From Geobacter sp. AOG1 (GTDB lineage Bacteria > Desulfobacterota > Desulfuromonadia > Geobacterales > Geobacteraceae): a stretch of 64,000 bases of DNA. The number at the start of each line of letters is the position of its first letter. Positions within the stretch are counted from its first letter, which is position 1. The translations under genes and the position numbers were made by a program. The DNA lies in NCBI RefSeq assembly GCF_019972315.1, contig NZ_BLIZ01000001.1, positions 558,001 to 622,000 of the forward strand, in the 5' to 3' direction. Shown here piece after piece: positions 37,142 through 46,360 of this stretch. Under the pieces are notes generated by a model. It did not search any database. It worked only from the letters and a program-made list of their open reading frames with translations, and was not told the DNA's origin.

Positions 37142-40027
37142 CTAGCGTTTCCTACGGATTTCCAGGGTGGTCATGAGCCCCTCGGGAGTAAAGGCAAGGC
37201 GGGCATCCACCTTCTCCAAGCTGTTGACCAACTGCAGGGTAGGCGAACGATCATCGCCGACGGCTGGCTGCCTGGGCCTGCCTAGGCTGCCATGGACGCT
37301 ACAACTGGTGATGCCGGTGGAGGGGTCGACCAGGTAGCGGCCACCGGCAGGGCAATAGGGAGTGTAGCCACGTAGAGCACTAATTGAAGATTCCAACTGT
37401 TCCGGCGCCACTCCCAGATTCTTGAGCATGATTGCCTCCAGGGGAAGGTTCTTCCGGCAGGCATGGCGCAGTTCCTCCTGGTAACCGAGGGAAACCGGTT
37501 CCCCCAGTTCTTTGAATGCGGAGCGGTAGACGGAAAGCTGCATGCTCCCCTGCTGGGCAGAAGATTTACCCTTTATTGCCAACCCATCCATCAGGTCGGT
37601 TATGATGTCACGCCGGGAGGCAATCACCAGACGGTCATCCACCACAGCGGCATACAGGCGAAGCTTCACCACGAACAGGCTAAAGTTGGTCACGTAGAAC
37701 GGTTTTCCTCGGTGGTTTTCCAGGGTGTAGGTCTCCACACCGAATTCGTCGTCATGGGACGACGGACCCAGGGCGCGGAAGAGCGAGGGAATCGACGCCT
37801 CCGCTTTGACCGGGTCCGTCACCTTTACGGTCAGGTAGGTGGGGAGATTGAGGGCCGACGCAAGGTAGCCAATGACCAGGGGTTCCAAAGAAGAGGTGCG
37901 ACCCGCATCATGGCCGAGCATGCCGAACCCCTGTCCCCCCAGGGTGAAGAGCACCTGGCCGTCGCAGAGGTTGAGGGCCACGTCATCCCCCAGCCACCCG
38001 AGATCGAGGCCGTTGCGATCCCTCAGTGCGCGCACCAGTTCGGTTTTTCGGAGCCAATCGGGGGAGATGTGCCCCCGCAACGACATGACAGTGCGGGGCA
38101 GGAGGGCTGCTTCCGTGAGAGTCCCCTGGGTGCAGCCCGACAGGGCAACCAGCCCGTCGTACCAGGAATTTTCAATAAGCGGCAGAATGCAGGTCTGGAT
38201 GCGGATGGTCTCCCCCAGTTTCACCCGGATGCCGATGGGATCGAAAAATTGGGTCCAGTAGCGGTTGTAGTTTTCAACGAACGCCTTGTATTCAGCGGCT
38301 TCCCGGGGGGTAATCCGCTCCAGGGGAATTTCCCCGACCGGCGTGAGATGGCCGGAACGGTTGTGGACCGAACAGCAAGGCTCCCCCTTCTTGTCGATAG
38401 CGTATTCACCGTGATCGGGGCAGTGTGGTGGATTCGGCCCCAGATAGCCGCCGGCGACAAGCTCCGCCATGGTCGGCTCGCGGCGCTGCTCGGCGCGAAA
38501 CCAGAGGCGAGCGTTGGCCAGAAGGGTCATGTTACCGGCGCAGCGCATCCTGCGCGCCTCGCCTATCTTCCATCGGGGGGAGACCAGGGCGCGGATGTGG
38601 GGATCGGAGAGGTAGATGAAAATATCCTCTTCTCCTGCGTTCTGGGGGAAGATGGTCCGCATGTAACGGAAATCTTCGGCTTGGGCCAAGGGAGGAAGCC
38701 GCTTGTCTGCCACGGCGACGATCCGCGCCAGGGCTTCCTTGCTGGTGGCAACCGCCGCAACATTTCCCAGGAGCAGGGTGTAGGAGGATATGCGCCGGTC
38801 GGCGGAGACAACGGCAATTCCCCGGTGCCCATCGATGGTGAATTCGCTGCGCACAGCCCCCTGCCGGGCAGCCTCGCGGTAATTTTTCTCTATCTGTTTG
38901 CGGAAGCGATCCCTGTCTTTAAGGGAGAAGATCACGGTGAAGGCGGTCCCTTCCTTGAGAAACGGGTCGTTACCGGTAAAAGCCATGTCGCCGATCACCC
39001 GATCGCCGAACATGCGGGTCAACAGGCTGTTTTCCAGGCAGAGCTGGCGGGAGAGCTTCTCCCTGACCTTGAAGTCCCGGGCGCTCGTTTCCACCTGGCG
39101 CAACAGGTTCCCCCCCCACTCGTCCATCAGGTCAGCCAGCTCCAGCTGCTTGGTGATATCGGTGAAAAAGACCGCGTACTGATCGGCCGGAACATAGGCG
39201 GACAGGAGGGGCACGGTGGGGTTCTTCCCTTTCAGCATCTCCGGAAAAGGATGGGACTTCACTGACGGGCCGGCAAGGGTTGCAAGAGGGATATCCGCCG
39301 GCACTCCGGCGGTTGCCTTCTTAATGGCGTCCCGCTGGCTGGGGCTCTGGGGAGAATCGCCGAGAAGTTCCAACTGGAGGGATTCCTGGATGGCCGCCGC
39401 GCCGGTGAAGACGCTGTACAGGTCGGGGGGATCGCGACGGAAGCGTGTCGTGTCGCCGCCAGCAGCCGGGGAAAGGCCGTAACGGGGGGCAATCACGCGG
39501 TTCCAGTAGTGACTGAACGGATCGGTGTCCCCGGGGTCTGCCATCTGGAATCCGGCCTGCTGCTGTCGTGCCCAGGATTGCCGTACGTCGGGGCGGGATA
39601 CGTCGCCCGTCGGAAGCTTGAACCTGAGAGAGGCAAGCGGTTTGAGCACCCCGCCGGCCGGCCGGGCAAGGATGGTCAGCCGGGCCGGGCCGGGCTTGCC
39701 AAAGCGGCCGGTGATGGTCATGGTCCGTCCGTGAGGAACGGCTGCCACCTCGCCTTCATCTTGATCTTCCCGGGCTTGGCCTGACGCTATTGCGTGTACC
39801 AGATACACATCCCCTTCTTCCACCCGCGGCACCAAGGAAAGAGGCCCGCTAGGTGCATTGTCTGGCAAGGGGAGCACCAGACGGAAATATCCCTCATTAC
39901 CGGCCCGATGAATCTCCGGAGTTATTGCAGCAGTTGAGACACCGCCGGTGCCGACGGCGGCTACTGCTGCAAAGCAACCGATTAAAAGGGTGGCAACGGC
40001 AAAGGCTATGATCGTTCGGCGTGACAT
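37142..40027 (-). CDS. Large exported protein with duplicated CPxxG/CSVH motif
   Basis: 961 residues with an N-terminal signal or anchor helix (MSRRTIIAFAVATLLIGCFA). The family is unknown to me; parts resemble the loosely defined DUF3352-like group of exported bacterial proteins. The most distinct feature is a duplicated motif: CPDHGEYAIDKKG followed by CCSVHN at about residues 536-556, and CPAGGRYLVDPSTG followed by CSVHG at about 892-913. Each offers Cys and His for metal or haem-independent binding, and similar CPxGGxY...CSVHG motifs occur in some pilin-like proteins (recalled, not searched). No enzymatic motif is visible. An upstream gap of 96 bp separates it from the Aas gene; AAGGAG precedes the ATG. 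Confidence 0.75.
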   Translation of the reverse strand: MSRRTIIAFAVATLLIGCFAAVAAVGTGGVSTAAITPEIHRAGNEGYFRLVLPLPDNAPSGPLSLVPRVEEGDVYLVHAIASGQAREDQDEGEVAAVPHGRTMTITGRFGKPGPARLTILARPAGGVLKPLASLRFKLPTGDVSRPDVRQSWARQQQAGFQMADPGDTDPFSHYWNRVIAPRYGLSPAAGGDTTRFRRDPPDLYSVFTGAAAIQESLQLELLGDSPQSPSQRDAIKKATAGVPADIPLATLAGPSVKSHPFPEMLKGKNPTVPLLSAYVPADQYAVFFTDITKQLELADLMDEWGGNLLRQVETSARDFKVREKLSRQLCLENSLLTRMFGDRVIGDMAFTGNDPFLKEGTAFTVIFSLKDRDRFRKQIEKNYREAARQGAVRSEFTIDGHRGIAVVSADRRISSYTLLLGNVAAVATSKEALARIVAVADKRLPPLAQAEDFRYMRTIFPQNAGEEDIFIYLSDPHIRALVSPRWKIGEARRMRCAGNMTLLANARLWFRAEQRREPTMAELVAGGYLGPNPPHCPDHGEYAIDKKGEPCCSVHNRSGHLTPVGEIPLERITPREAAEYKAFVENYNRYWTQFFDPIGIRVKLGETIRIQTCILPLIENSWYDGLVALSGCTQGTLTEAALLPRTVMSLRGHISPDWLRKTELVRALRDRNGLDLGWLGDDVALNLCDGQVLFTLGGQGFGMLGHDAGRTSSLEPLVIGYLASALNLPTYLTVKVTDPVKAEASIPSLFRALGPSSHDDEFGVETYTLENHRGKPFYVTNFSLFVVKLRLYAAVVDDRLVIASRRDIITDLMDGLAIKGKSSAQQGSMQLSVYRSAFKELGEPVSLGYQEELRHACRKNLPLEAIMLKNLGVAPEQLESSISALRGYTPYCPAGGRYLVDPSTGITSCSVHGSLGRPRQPAVGDDRSPTLQLVNSLEKVDARLAFTPEGLMTTLEIRRKR

Positions 40028-40123
40028 GGGAACTCCTTTCGTTCCGGCATAGTGTTACCCCTCGCCGGCCAAGGCGGTACGGCATGGGGAACGTCCTGTT
40101 TCGGACATGCGTGTCGTTGGGAT

Positions 40124-43100
40124 TTAGCTCCCTCCCAGCGCCACCAGGGCGATCTCCCTGATCCCCATCAGGTCGAGCTTGCCGGTCCCGAGGATCGGCA
40201 GCTCTTCCACCTCCAGATAGCACTCCTTCCCCGGCTTCCAGAGATTGGGAAGCGGACTTTCCCCCATCAACTTGTGCAGGCGCTCGCTGTCCGTAACCCC
40301 TTTCGTGTAGAGCACCACCAGTCGTTCCCCCCTCTTCTCGTCCGGGATGGAGGTAACCGCAACCACTTGCTGCTGCCCCAGGCGGGCGTGCAGTTCGTCC
40401 TCCACCGCCCCGTGGGGGACCATCTCCCCGCCGATCTTGCTGAAGCGGGACAGCCGGTCGGTGATCCGGAGAAAGCCGTCCTGGTCCATGATGCCTATGT
40501 CGCCGGTGACGTACCAACCGTCCCGGACCACTTCGGCGGTCTTGTCTGGACGGTTCAGGTAGCCGAGCATGACGTTCGGCCCCTTGACGAGCACCAGCCC
40601 GGCCTCTCCCGAGGGGAGTGGCGCGCCGCTTTCCGGATCGACCATCTTGAGCGCCACCCCCGGGATCGGGTGCCCCACGCTCCCCTCCTTCACCCCCTTC
40701 TGCCGCACCCCGTCGATCTCCACGTCCGGCAGACTCAGGGTGATGACCGGCGACAACTCAGTGGCACCGTACCCTTCCATGGGGCGGATGCCGAACTTTT
40801 CCTGGAATGAGTCGGCCACCCTTGCCTTTAGCTTCTCGGCGCCGGTTATAACCAGGCGCAGGGTAGCGAAGTCCTCTTTCTTCGCCCGGCGGAGATAGGC
40901 GAGGAGGAAGGTGGGGGTGGCGATGAGGAGGGTAGAGCCATGTTCACGCACCACCCGCGCGATGGTCTCGCCGTCAAGGGGATTGGGGTGGTAAGCGGCG
41001 GAAAACCCGGAGACCAGCGGCAACCAGAGGGTGCCGGTAAACCCGAGGGAGTGGAAGAAGGGGAGCGCCGAGCAGATGTTGTCGCGAGGGGAGACCCGGA
41101 ACACCATCCGGAGCGCTTCCAGGTTGGACTGGATGTTGTGGTGGGAGAGCATCACTCCCTTGGGATCACCGGTGCTGCCTGAGGAAAAGATGATGGTGGC
41201 GACGCTGTCGGCGGTAAAGGCTTCCGTGCTGACCAGGGCTTTGCACGGCAGGAAGCGGGCCTTGAGCCAGGCTACCCGCTTCTGACCAGGAGTAATATCT
41301 CTAATGATATCTTCCAGGAATACCATCCCCTCCAGCACAGGGAGGGAACCGAGCTTTTCCAGGAAGGCCCGGGAGGTGACGATAGTCCGGATGCCGCACT
41401 GTTCCACTGCCGAACGGATACCCTCGGGAGATGCGGTGTAGTTGAGATTGACCGGCACCCTCCCCCCCATGGTGATGGCAATGTTCGCCAGCGCTCCCCC
41501 CGCCGAGGGGGGAAGGAGGAGGCCGACCTTCTCCTGGCCGGCGATGAGATCGTCCAGCTTCCCGGCCATGAGGACCGCACCGGTCAGCGCCTCGCCATAG
41601 CTGAGAACCTTCCCCCCCGTATCGGAGACGGCGTGCCGGCTCCAGTTCCCCCGTGCCGATTCCACGAACAGTTCTGCGAGGGAGCGGCGCCGCGACTTGC
41701 GCGACTCGAACCAGGCACAGGAAAGCTCCATGACCGCTTGCCGGACGTCCGTCGCCATGCTCTCCGTCGGCAGCGGCTTGCCGAAGATGATGGTCATCCG
41801 GTAGGGAAAGAGGGTTGGCCAGCGAGAAAGGAGCCGGCCATGGGCGTAGGAGAGGATGCTCCCCCAAGCACCGCCGATATAGACCGGGATGATCGGATAG
41901 TCGCTCCCCTTGACGATTCGCTCGAAGCCCCCCTTGAACTCGCCGAGCATGCCGCTCCGGGTGATCGCCCCCTCGGCGAAGATGCAGACCAGATACCCTT
42001 CGTCCAGTGCCGCGCGGGCGGTGGCGATGAATTCCACCAGCCCTTTGCGGCCGTCTTTCGACGAAACCGGGATGACCCGCATCAGCCGGAAGAGCTGTTT
42101 CAACACCGGCGTCTCGTAGATGTGCCGGTCCATGACGAACCTGATACGCCGCTGCTGGGTGGCGATGAGAAGGAGAGCATCCAGCCAGGAGACGTGGTTG
42201 GCAACCAGCAGTGCTGCCCCTTCACTTGGCACGAAGCGGTCGTCCATGACCTTGATCCGGTAACAGACCCGCATCACCATGAGGGCGACGAAGCGAAGGA
42301 GGAAATCGGGGAGCACCCGGAGGGTGATAAGGGAGAGGACCAGGGTGATGCAGGCAAGCACCGTGAAGCAGCCTCCGGCGGAGACGCCGAGAGGACCGGA
42401 GAGACACCAGAGGAGCCCCGAAGCGAGGAGCACCCCGACCCAGCTGAGGAAGCTGGAGGCGGCCAGGATTTCGCCTCGCCGGTCCGCGGGGCTGCGGAGC
42501 TGAATGAAGGCCTGGAGCGGAACGATGAAAAGCCCGGCGGACACACCGAACAGGAAGACCAGAACGAGCACGGCCGGAAGGTTGGCAGGGGCAGCGTGGA
42601 GGGCGAACGCGCTGAGGGTGAGGCCAACCGCGCCGATGGGGACCACGCCGAATTCGACGGTCCGTCCCGACAGGCGGCCGGCGAGGAGCGATCCGAGGCC
42701 GATGCCGAATGCGGCGGCGAGAAACAGGTAGCCGCTCTCCTCCTGACTGAGGCCGAGGCGGGCGATGCCGTAGGGGAGAAGATTCAACTGGCAGAAGGCG
42801 CCGACAAAGAGGAAGTAGGCCGCCCCCAGCACCGTGAGGAGAAGATAACCGTCACCGCGCAGGTCCCGGAGTGTACGAAAATAGCTGGTCGGCATGACCG
42901 TCAGCCGCCGACCGGGAGCGGCTGTGGCGGTGGTAGGCAGGGAAAGGGCGAGCAGCAAACCGGCTACCCCAACCACAATCCCGGCCAGGGAGGCCAGGCC
43001 GTGCCGGCCGCCGCACGCCTGAACGAGGAAGGGAGCCAGAGCGGTACCGCCGATGATTGCCATGAAGGAGAACATCTCCAGACGACTGTTGGCCCGGGAG

Positions 43101-43522
43101 AGCTCCTCCCGCTCCACGAGCTCGGGAACGATGCCGTACTTGGCCGGCGCCAGCAGGGCGCTGTGGGTGCCGAGGAGAAAGACCGCAAGGTAGAGCAGAG
43201 CGGGAACAGCGAGAAACAGTCCGACTCCAGCCAGCAGGGCGATGCCGACCTCAAGCAGCTTGACGCCGACGATGACCCGCTGTTTCGGGTAGCGGTCGGC
43301 CAAGGAGCCGGCCAGGGCGGAGAAGACGAGAAAGGGAGCGACGAAGGCGGCACTGCCGATGGCAGCGATGGTACCGGCTGCCGCCGGCCCCTGCCGACCG
43401 ACCAGGAAAAAGACGATGATCAGCTTGATCAGGTTGTCATTCATAGCCCCCAGGGCCTGGGTAAGGTTCAGGCGGTTGAAGATGCCGGGAGAAATGGTGG
43501 TGGTCGGGACGGATGTGTTCAT
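40124..43522 (-). CDS. aas: LplT-Aas-type fusion: lysophospholipid transporter + acyltransferase/acyl-ACP ligase
   Basis: Three domains in one chain. Residues ~1-410 are an MFS transporter like LplT (lysophospholipid flippase). Residues ~420-610 are a PlsC acyltransferase with NHVSWLD (His about 443) and FAEGAITRSG. The rest is an AMP-forming acyl ligase with SSGSTGDPKG at about residues 780-789 and YGATELSPV, ending TGDIG...GKLDL. In E. coli LplT and Aas are separate proteins that import lysophospholipids and re-acylate them. 1132 residues with no frame break. It is transcribed alone. Confidence 0.93.
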   Translation of the reverse strand: MNTSVPTTTISPGIFNRLNLTQALGAMNDNLIKLIIVFFLVGRQGPAAAGTIAAIGSAAFVAPFLVFSALAGSLADRYPKQRVIVGVKLLEVGIALLAGVGLFLAVPALLYLAVFLLGTHSALLAPAKYGIVPELVEREELSRANSRLEMFSFMAIIGGTALAPFLVQACGGRHGLASLAGIVVGVAGLLLALSLPTTATAAPGRRLTVMPTSYFRTLRDLRGDGYLLLTVLGAAYFLFVGAFCQLNLLPYGIARLGLSQEESGYLFLAAAFGIGLGSLLAGRLSGRTVEFGVVPIGAVGLTLSAFALHAAPANLPAVLVLVFLFGVSAGLFIVPLQAFIQLRSPADRRGEILAASSFLSWVGVLLASGLLWCLSGPLGVSAGGCFTVLACITLVLSLITLRVLPDFLLRFVALMVMRVCYRIKVMDDRFVPSEGAALLVANHVSWLDALLLIATQQRRIRFVMDRHIYETPVLKQLFRLMRVIPVSSKDGRKGLVEFIATARAALDEGYLVCIFAEGAITRSGMLGEFKGGFERIVKGSDYPIIPVYIGGAWGSILSYAHGRLLSRWPTLFPYRMTIIFGKPLPTESMATDVRQAVMELSCAWFESRKSRRRSLAELFVESARGNWSRHAVSDTGGKVLSYGEALTGAVLMAGKLDDLIAGQEKVGLLLPPSAGGALANIAITMGGRVPVNLNYTASPEGIRSAVEQCGIRTIVTSRAFLEKLGSLPVLEGMVFLEDIIRDITPGQKRVAWLKARFLPCKALVSTEAFTADSVATIIFSSGSTGDPKGVMLSHHNIQSNLEALRMVFRVSPRDNICSALPFFHSLGFTGTLWLPLVSGFSAAYHPNPLDGETIARVVREHGSTLLIATPTFLLAYLRRAKKEDFATLRLVITGAEKLKARVADSFQEKFGIRPMEGYGATELSPVITLSLPDVEIDGVRQKGVKEGSVGHPIPGVALKMVDPESGAPLPSGEAGLVLVKGPNVMLGYLNRPDKTAEVVRDGWYVTGDIGIMDQDGFLRITDRLSRFSKIGGEMVPHGAVEDELHARLGQQQVVAVTSIPDEKRGERLVVLYTKGVTDSERLHKLMGESPLPNLWKPGKECYLEVEELPILGTGKLDLMGIREIALVALGGS

Positions 43523-43621
43523 GGATTCACTCCTGTCGAAAGGCTATCGGACACAGAAACGGCGGATAACACCAATCAGAGCAAAGGACTCCTGGTTTCA
43601 AAATCCGCAGTGCTCCGCAAT

Positions 43622-44656
43622 TTAAGATCCGATCCGTGCTTCATTCTGTTTTGTTTGTGCCTCTCCCTGGAGGAGTGGCCTCAATAGTCTCGCCGTATTG
43701 CCGAATATATCCGCCGGCACCCCTAACGCCTCTTTGAGAAGCACGTCCCGGTCCCAAGGGTTTTTCTCCGCAAGAATTCTGGCCAGGGTGCGGGGCGGCA
43801 GGCAACAGGCATGGAACCAGGGGGAGGTTATACCGGTGGTGAGGAGTGGCATATCGGTACCGTAGAGGAGCCGCCCGTGCAGTTCCCGGTGCTTCAGCAG
43901 CCGGGAGAGATGCCCGAGCCGGTTCACCTGGGTCAGGGCGGAGATGTCGGCGTAAAGGGTGGGAAACTGTGCGCAGAGGCGAAGAAAGCGCTCGTGGTTC
44001 GGCTCCCCCCCGTTCCTGCCGTTGCTCGCAGCATGGGCGGCTATGACCGTCACCCCTTCCTGGAGTGGACAACGGAGGCGTTCCGGGTCTCCCAGCTCGT
44101 CCCGTGAACGGGTAAAGGAGCTCTCTTCTCCGGTGTGGGTCAGGAGCGGCAGCCCCAGCTCCCGAAGCCGGCGATAGAACGGGATGATCCGCCGGTCGGC
44201 CGGGTCGATGTGCTGGATGGAGGGAAGCCACTTGACGAGCACCGCACCGTCGGCATGGGCCCGTTCCAAGCGCTCCAGGGCATCACCCCGGTGGGGGTTG
44301 ATGCTCGCCCCGAAGAGGAGGTTGGGATAGCGGCGCACCTCGGCGGCGATGAACTCATTGGGGATGTAGATCTCGGTCTGCGCCCGGTCCAGCTCTCCCC
44401 GTTCATCCGTCACGCCGTCCATGGCCAGGACCACGGCGGCTCTGACGCGACGCGACGCGGCCAGGGTCCGGGATAGGCGGTGCAGTATCAGGCCATCCCC
44501 CTCGCGGAGCAGTTCCGCCTCGGTTACGCCGAAGGCCCTGAGGTAGATGCGGTATTTCCAACTCCGCTGCAGGGGGGGAGAGACGAAACAGCCGCTGTCG
44601 CCGGCGCCGATGCCGGCGGTGTGGCAATGCAAGTCGATGATGGGGACGTCGGTCAT
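43622..44656 (-). CDS. Metal-dependent hydrolase, amidohydrolase superfamily
   Basis: 344 residues of TIM-barrel amidohydrolase. Metal ligands DLHCHTAG (HxH) at residues 8-15, LLTHTGEE, VIAAHAAS and LLYGTDMPLL are in place. The sequence fits the group of YcfH/ACMSD-like metal hydrolases with unknown substrate. It lies under a sigma-54-like promoter and is divergent from a sigma-54 activator, so that activator probably controls it (inference). The Aas gene follows downstream after a ~100-bp gap with no terminator seen. Confidence 0.83.
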   Translation of the reverse strand: MTDVPIIDLHCHTAGIGAGDSGCFVSPPLQRSWKYRIYLRAFGVTEAELLREGDGLILHRLSRTLAASRRVRAAVVLAMDGVTDERGELDRAQTEIYIPNEFIAAEVRRYPNLLFGASINPHRGDALERLERAHADGAVLVKWLPSIQHIDPADRRIIPFYRRLRELGLPLLTHTGEESSFTRSRDELGDPERLRCPLQEGVTVIAAHAASNGRNGGEPNHERFLRLCAQFPTLYADISALTQVNRLGHLSRLLKHRELHGRLLYGTDMPLLTTGITSPWFHACCLPPRTLARILAEKNPWDRDVLLKEALGVPADIFGNTARLLRPLLQGEAQTKQNEARIGS

Positions 44657-44712
44657 GGGTTCCAGCTCCTCGAATGCTCCCCCGTCGGGGAGGGAGTTTC
44701 CATGGCGATCGT

Positions 44713-44730
44713 AATACAGGGATCGTGCCA
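44713..44730 (-). promoter_or_regulatory. Sigma-54-like promoter for the amidohydrolase
   Basis: Read on the minus strand, TGGCACG (44730-44724) is a perfect -24 and CTGTATT (44719-44713) stands ten bases from the GG, at exact spacing, with T replacing C in the -12 GC. The gene starts 57 bp downstream. The divergent gene encodes a sigma-54 activator, which fits. Activity is untested. Confidence 0.55.
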
Positions 44731-44732
44731 GG

Positions 44733-44795
44733 AGCGCTGAGTCTGCCTATCATACCGATAGCGCTGGATAAATACAGCAGTAAATGGATATCCAT
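44733..44795. promoter_or_regulatory. Candidate activator binding sites upstream of the sigma-54 promoter
   Basis: Two copies of the palindrome AGCGCT (44733-44738, 44760-44765) are 27 bp apart, and a 12-bp perfect palindrome ATGGATATCCAT lies at 44784-44795. All are in the gap between the amidohydrolase promoter and the divergent activator. They may be enhancer sites or autoregulatory operators for that activator. Confidence 0.35.
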
Positions 44796-44853
44796 GAAAA
44801 ATTTCTTCGGGGATGTCTTGACACTGGATGAAAGGGTCATGTACATTTTGTGC

Positions 44854-46347
44854 ATGAAAACGACATTGAAACTTTCTGCTGCGGATCGTGAGTTTTTCGC
44901 CACGGTGGCCCGGGCCGCCTTCACCAACCCCTTCAGCCAGGAACGGGTGGAGTTCGACCGGCAGATCGCCGGGGCGGCCCAGGCCGTTTCCCGGGACGAG
45001 CTGGTTATCAGAACCATCTCCCGGGTCGAGGAACGGGTGCGCAGCCTCATGACGGCAGGGAAAACCGACCTGCGCCGCTACAGGGGGGAGGACCGGGAGA
45101 TCGTCCGGACGGTGGTTCTGTTCGACGTCTACCACCGCTTCCGCTTCGAATTCGACGCCTTCATCCTGCGCCAGATCGAGGCGGGGGACACTCCCTGCCA
45201 GGTCCCCTTTGCCCGGGACATCTTCGCCAGCCTTGTCGCCCAAGGGATCGACAACGACGAAGCCCGGCGCTACTTCGCCATCTTCTACCAGATCCGCCGC
45301 GCCTTCTATTTCATCGAAAACAGTCTCACTGGCCTCGCCCCCTCCATGGACACTCTCCGGCTGCACCTCTGGAACAATGTCTTCACCTCCGACATCAACT
45401 GGTACGAGAACCATCTCTGGAACCGGATGGAGGATTTCTCCACCCTGCTGCTCGGCGAGACCGGGACCGGCAAGGGAGCGGCAGCGGCAGCCATCGGCCG
45501 TTCGGGCTTCATCCCCTTCGACGAGCGGAAGGGGTGCTTCAGTGAGAGTTTCACCCGCAACTTCATCTCCCTTAACCTCTCCCAGTATCCGGAATCGCTC
45601 CTGGAATCGGAACTCTTCGGCCACAGGAAAGGGGCCTTTACCGGCGCCATTGAAAACCACGAAGGGATATTCGCCCGCTGTACCCCCCATGGCTCCATAT
45701 TTCTCGATGAGATCGGCGACGTCTCCATCCAGGTACAGATCAAGCTTCTCCAAATTCTCCAGGAACGGACCTTCTCGCCGGTCGGCGGTCACGACCGGCT
45801 CCGCTTCCATGGCCGGGTCATTGCCGCCACCAACAGGCCCCTGGACGAAATGCGGCAACAGGGGCAGTTCCGCGATGATTTCTACTACCGGCTCTGCTCC
45901 GATATCATCACCGTGCCAGCGCTGCGCCAGCGGCTCCAGGAGGAGCCACGGGAGTTGGAGGTCCTGGTGACCGGCATTTTAACGCGTATGATTGGTCCGG
46001 AAGGGAAGTCCATGGTGGGATTGGTCTGCGAGAGCATACAGAGGGATCTGGGGCCTCGTTACCCCTGGGGGGGGAATGTCCGGGAACTGGAGCAGGCGAT
46101 CCGACGCATCATCCTCACCCGCCACTACGCCGGGGACAGCCGAGCCATATCTGGTGGACTGCACGAACAGCTGGTTGCCGGCATCGAAGCGGGAACCACG
46201 GATGCCCAGACATTATTGGCAGGATACTGCTCTCTCCTTTACCGCCGACACGGCACCTACGAAGAGGTCGCACGCCGGACCGGCCTCGACAGGCGAACGG
46301 TGAAGAAGTATATCCAGTGGAATGAAGCGACCTGCGACGGCCCGTAA
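44854..46347 (+). CDS. Sigma-54-dependent transcriptional activator with unknown N-terminal domain
   Basis: 497 residues. A ~185-residue helical N-terminal region has no receiver, PAS or GAF I recognise. The AAA+ domain has Walker A GETGTGKG (about 200-207), the sigma-54 contact loop GAFTGA (about 260-265), Walker B IFLDEIGD, and sensor FYYRL. The C-terminal HTH (YEEVARRTGLDRRTVKKYI) is Fis-like. The loop GAFTGA is intact, so it should activate sigma-54. It is divergent from the amidohydrolase. Alternative in-frame starts are Met at 44839 and 44794; the ribosome-binding site does not decide between them, and 44854 is the most conservative. Confidence 0.88.
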   Translation: MKTTLKLSAADREFFATVARAAFTNPFSQERVEFDRQIAGAAQAVSRDELVIRTISRVEERVRSLMTAGKTDLRRYRGEDREIVRTVVLFDVYHRFRFEFDAFILRQIEAGDTPCQVPFARDIFASLVAQGIDNDEARRYFAIFYQIRRAFYFIENSLTGLAPSMDTLRLHLWNNVFTSDINWYENHLWNRMEDFSTLLLGETGTGKGAAAAAIGRSGFIPFDERKGCFSESFTRNFISLNLSQYPESLLESELFGHRKGAFTGAIENHEGIFARCTPHGSIFLDEIGDVSIQVQIKLLQILQERTFSPVGGHDRLRFHGRVIAATNRPLDEMRQQGQFRDDFYYRLCSDIITVPALRQRLQEEPRELEVLVTGILTRMIGPEGKSMVGLVCESIQRDLGPRYPWGGNVRELEQAIRRIILTRHYAGDSRAISGGLHEQLVAGIEAGTTDAQTLLAGYCSLLYRRHGTYEEVARRTGLDRRTVKKYIQWNEATCDGP

Positions 46348-46360
46348 CAAGGAGCGTTTT

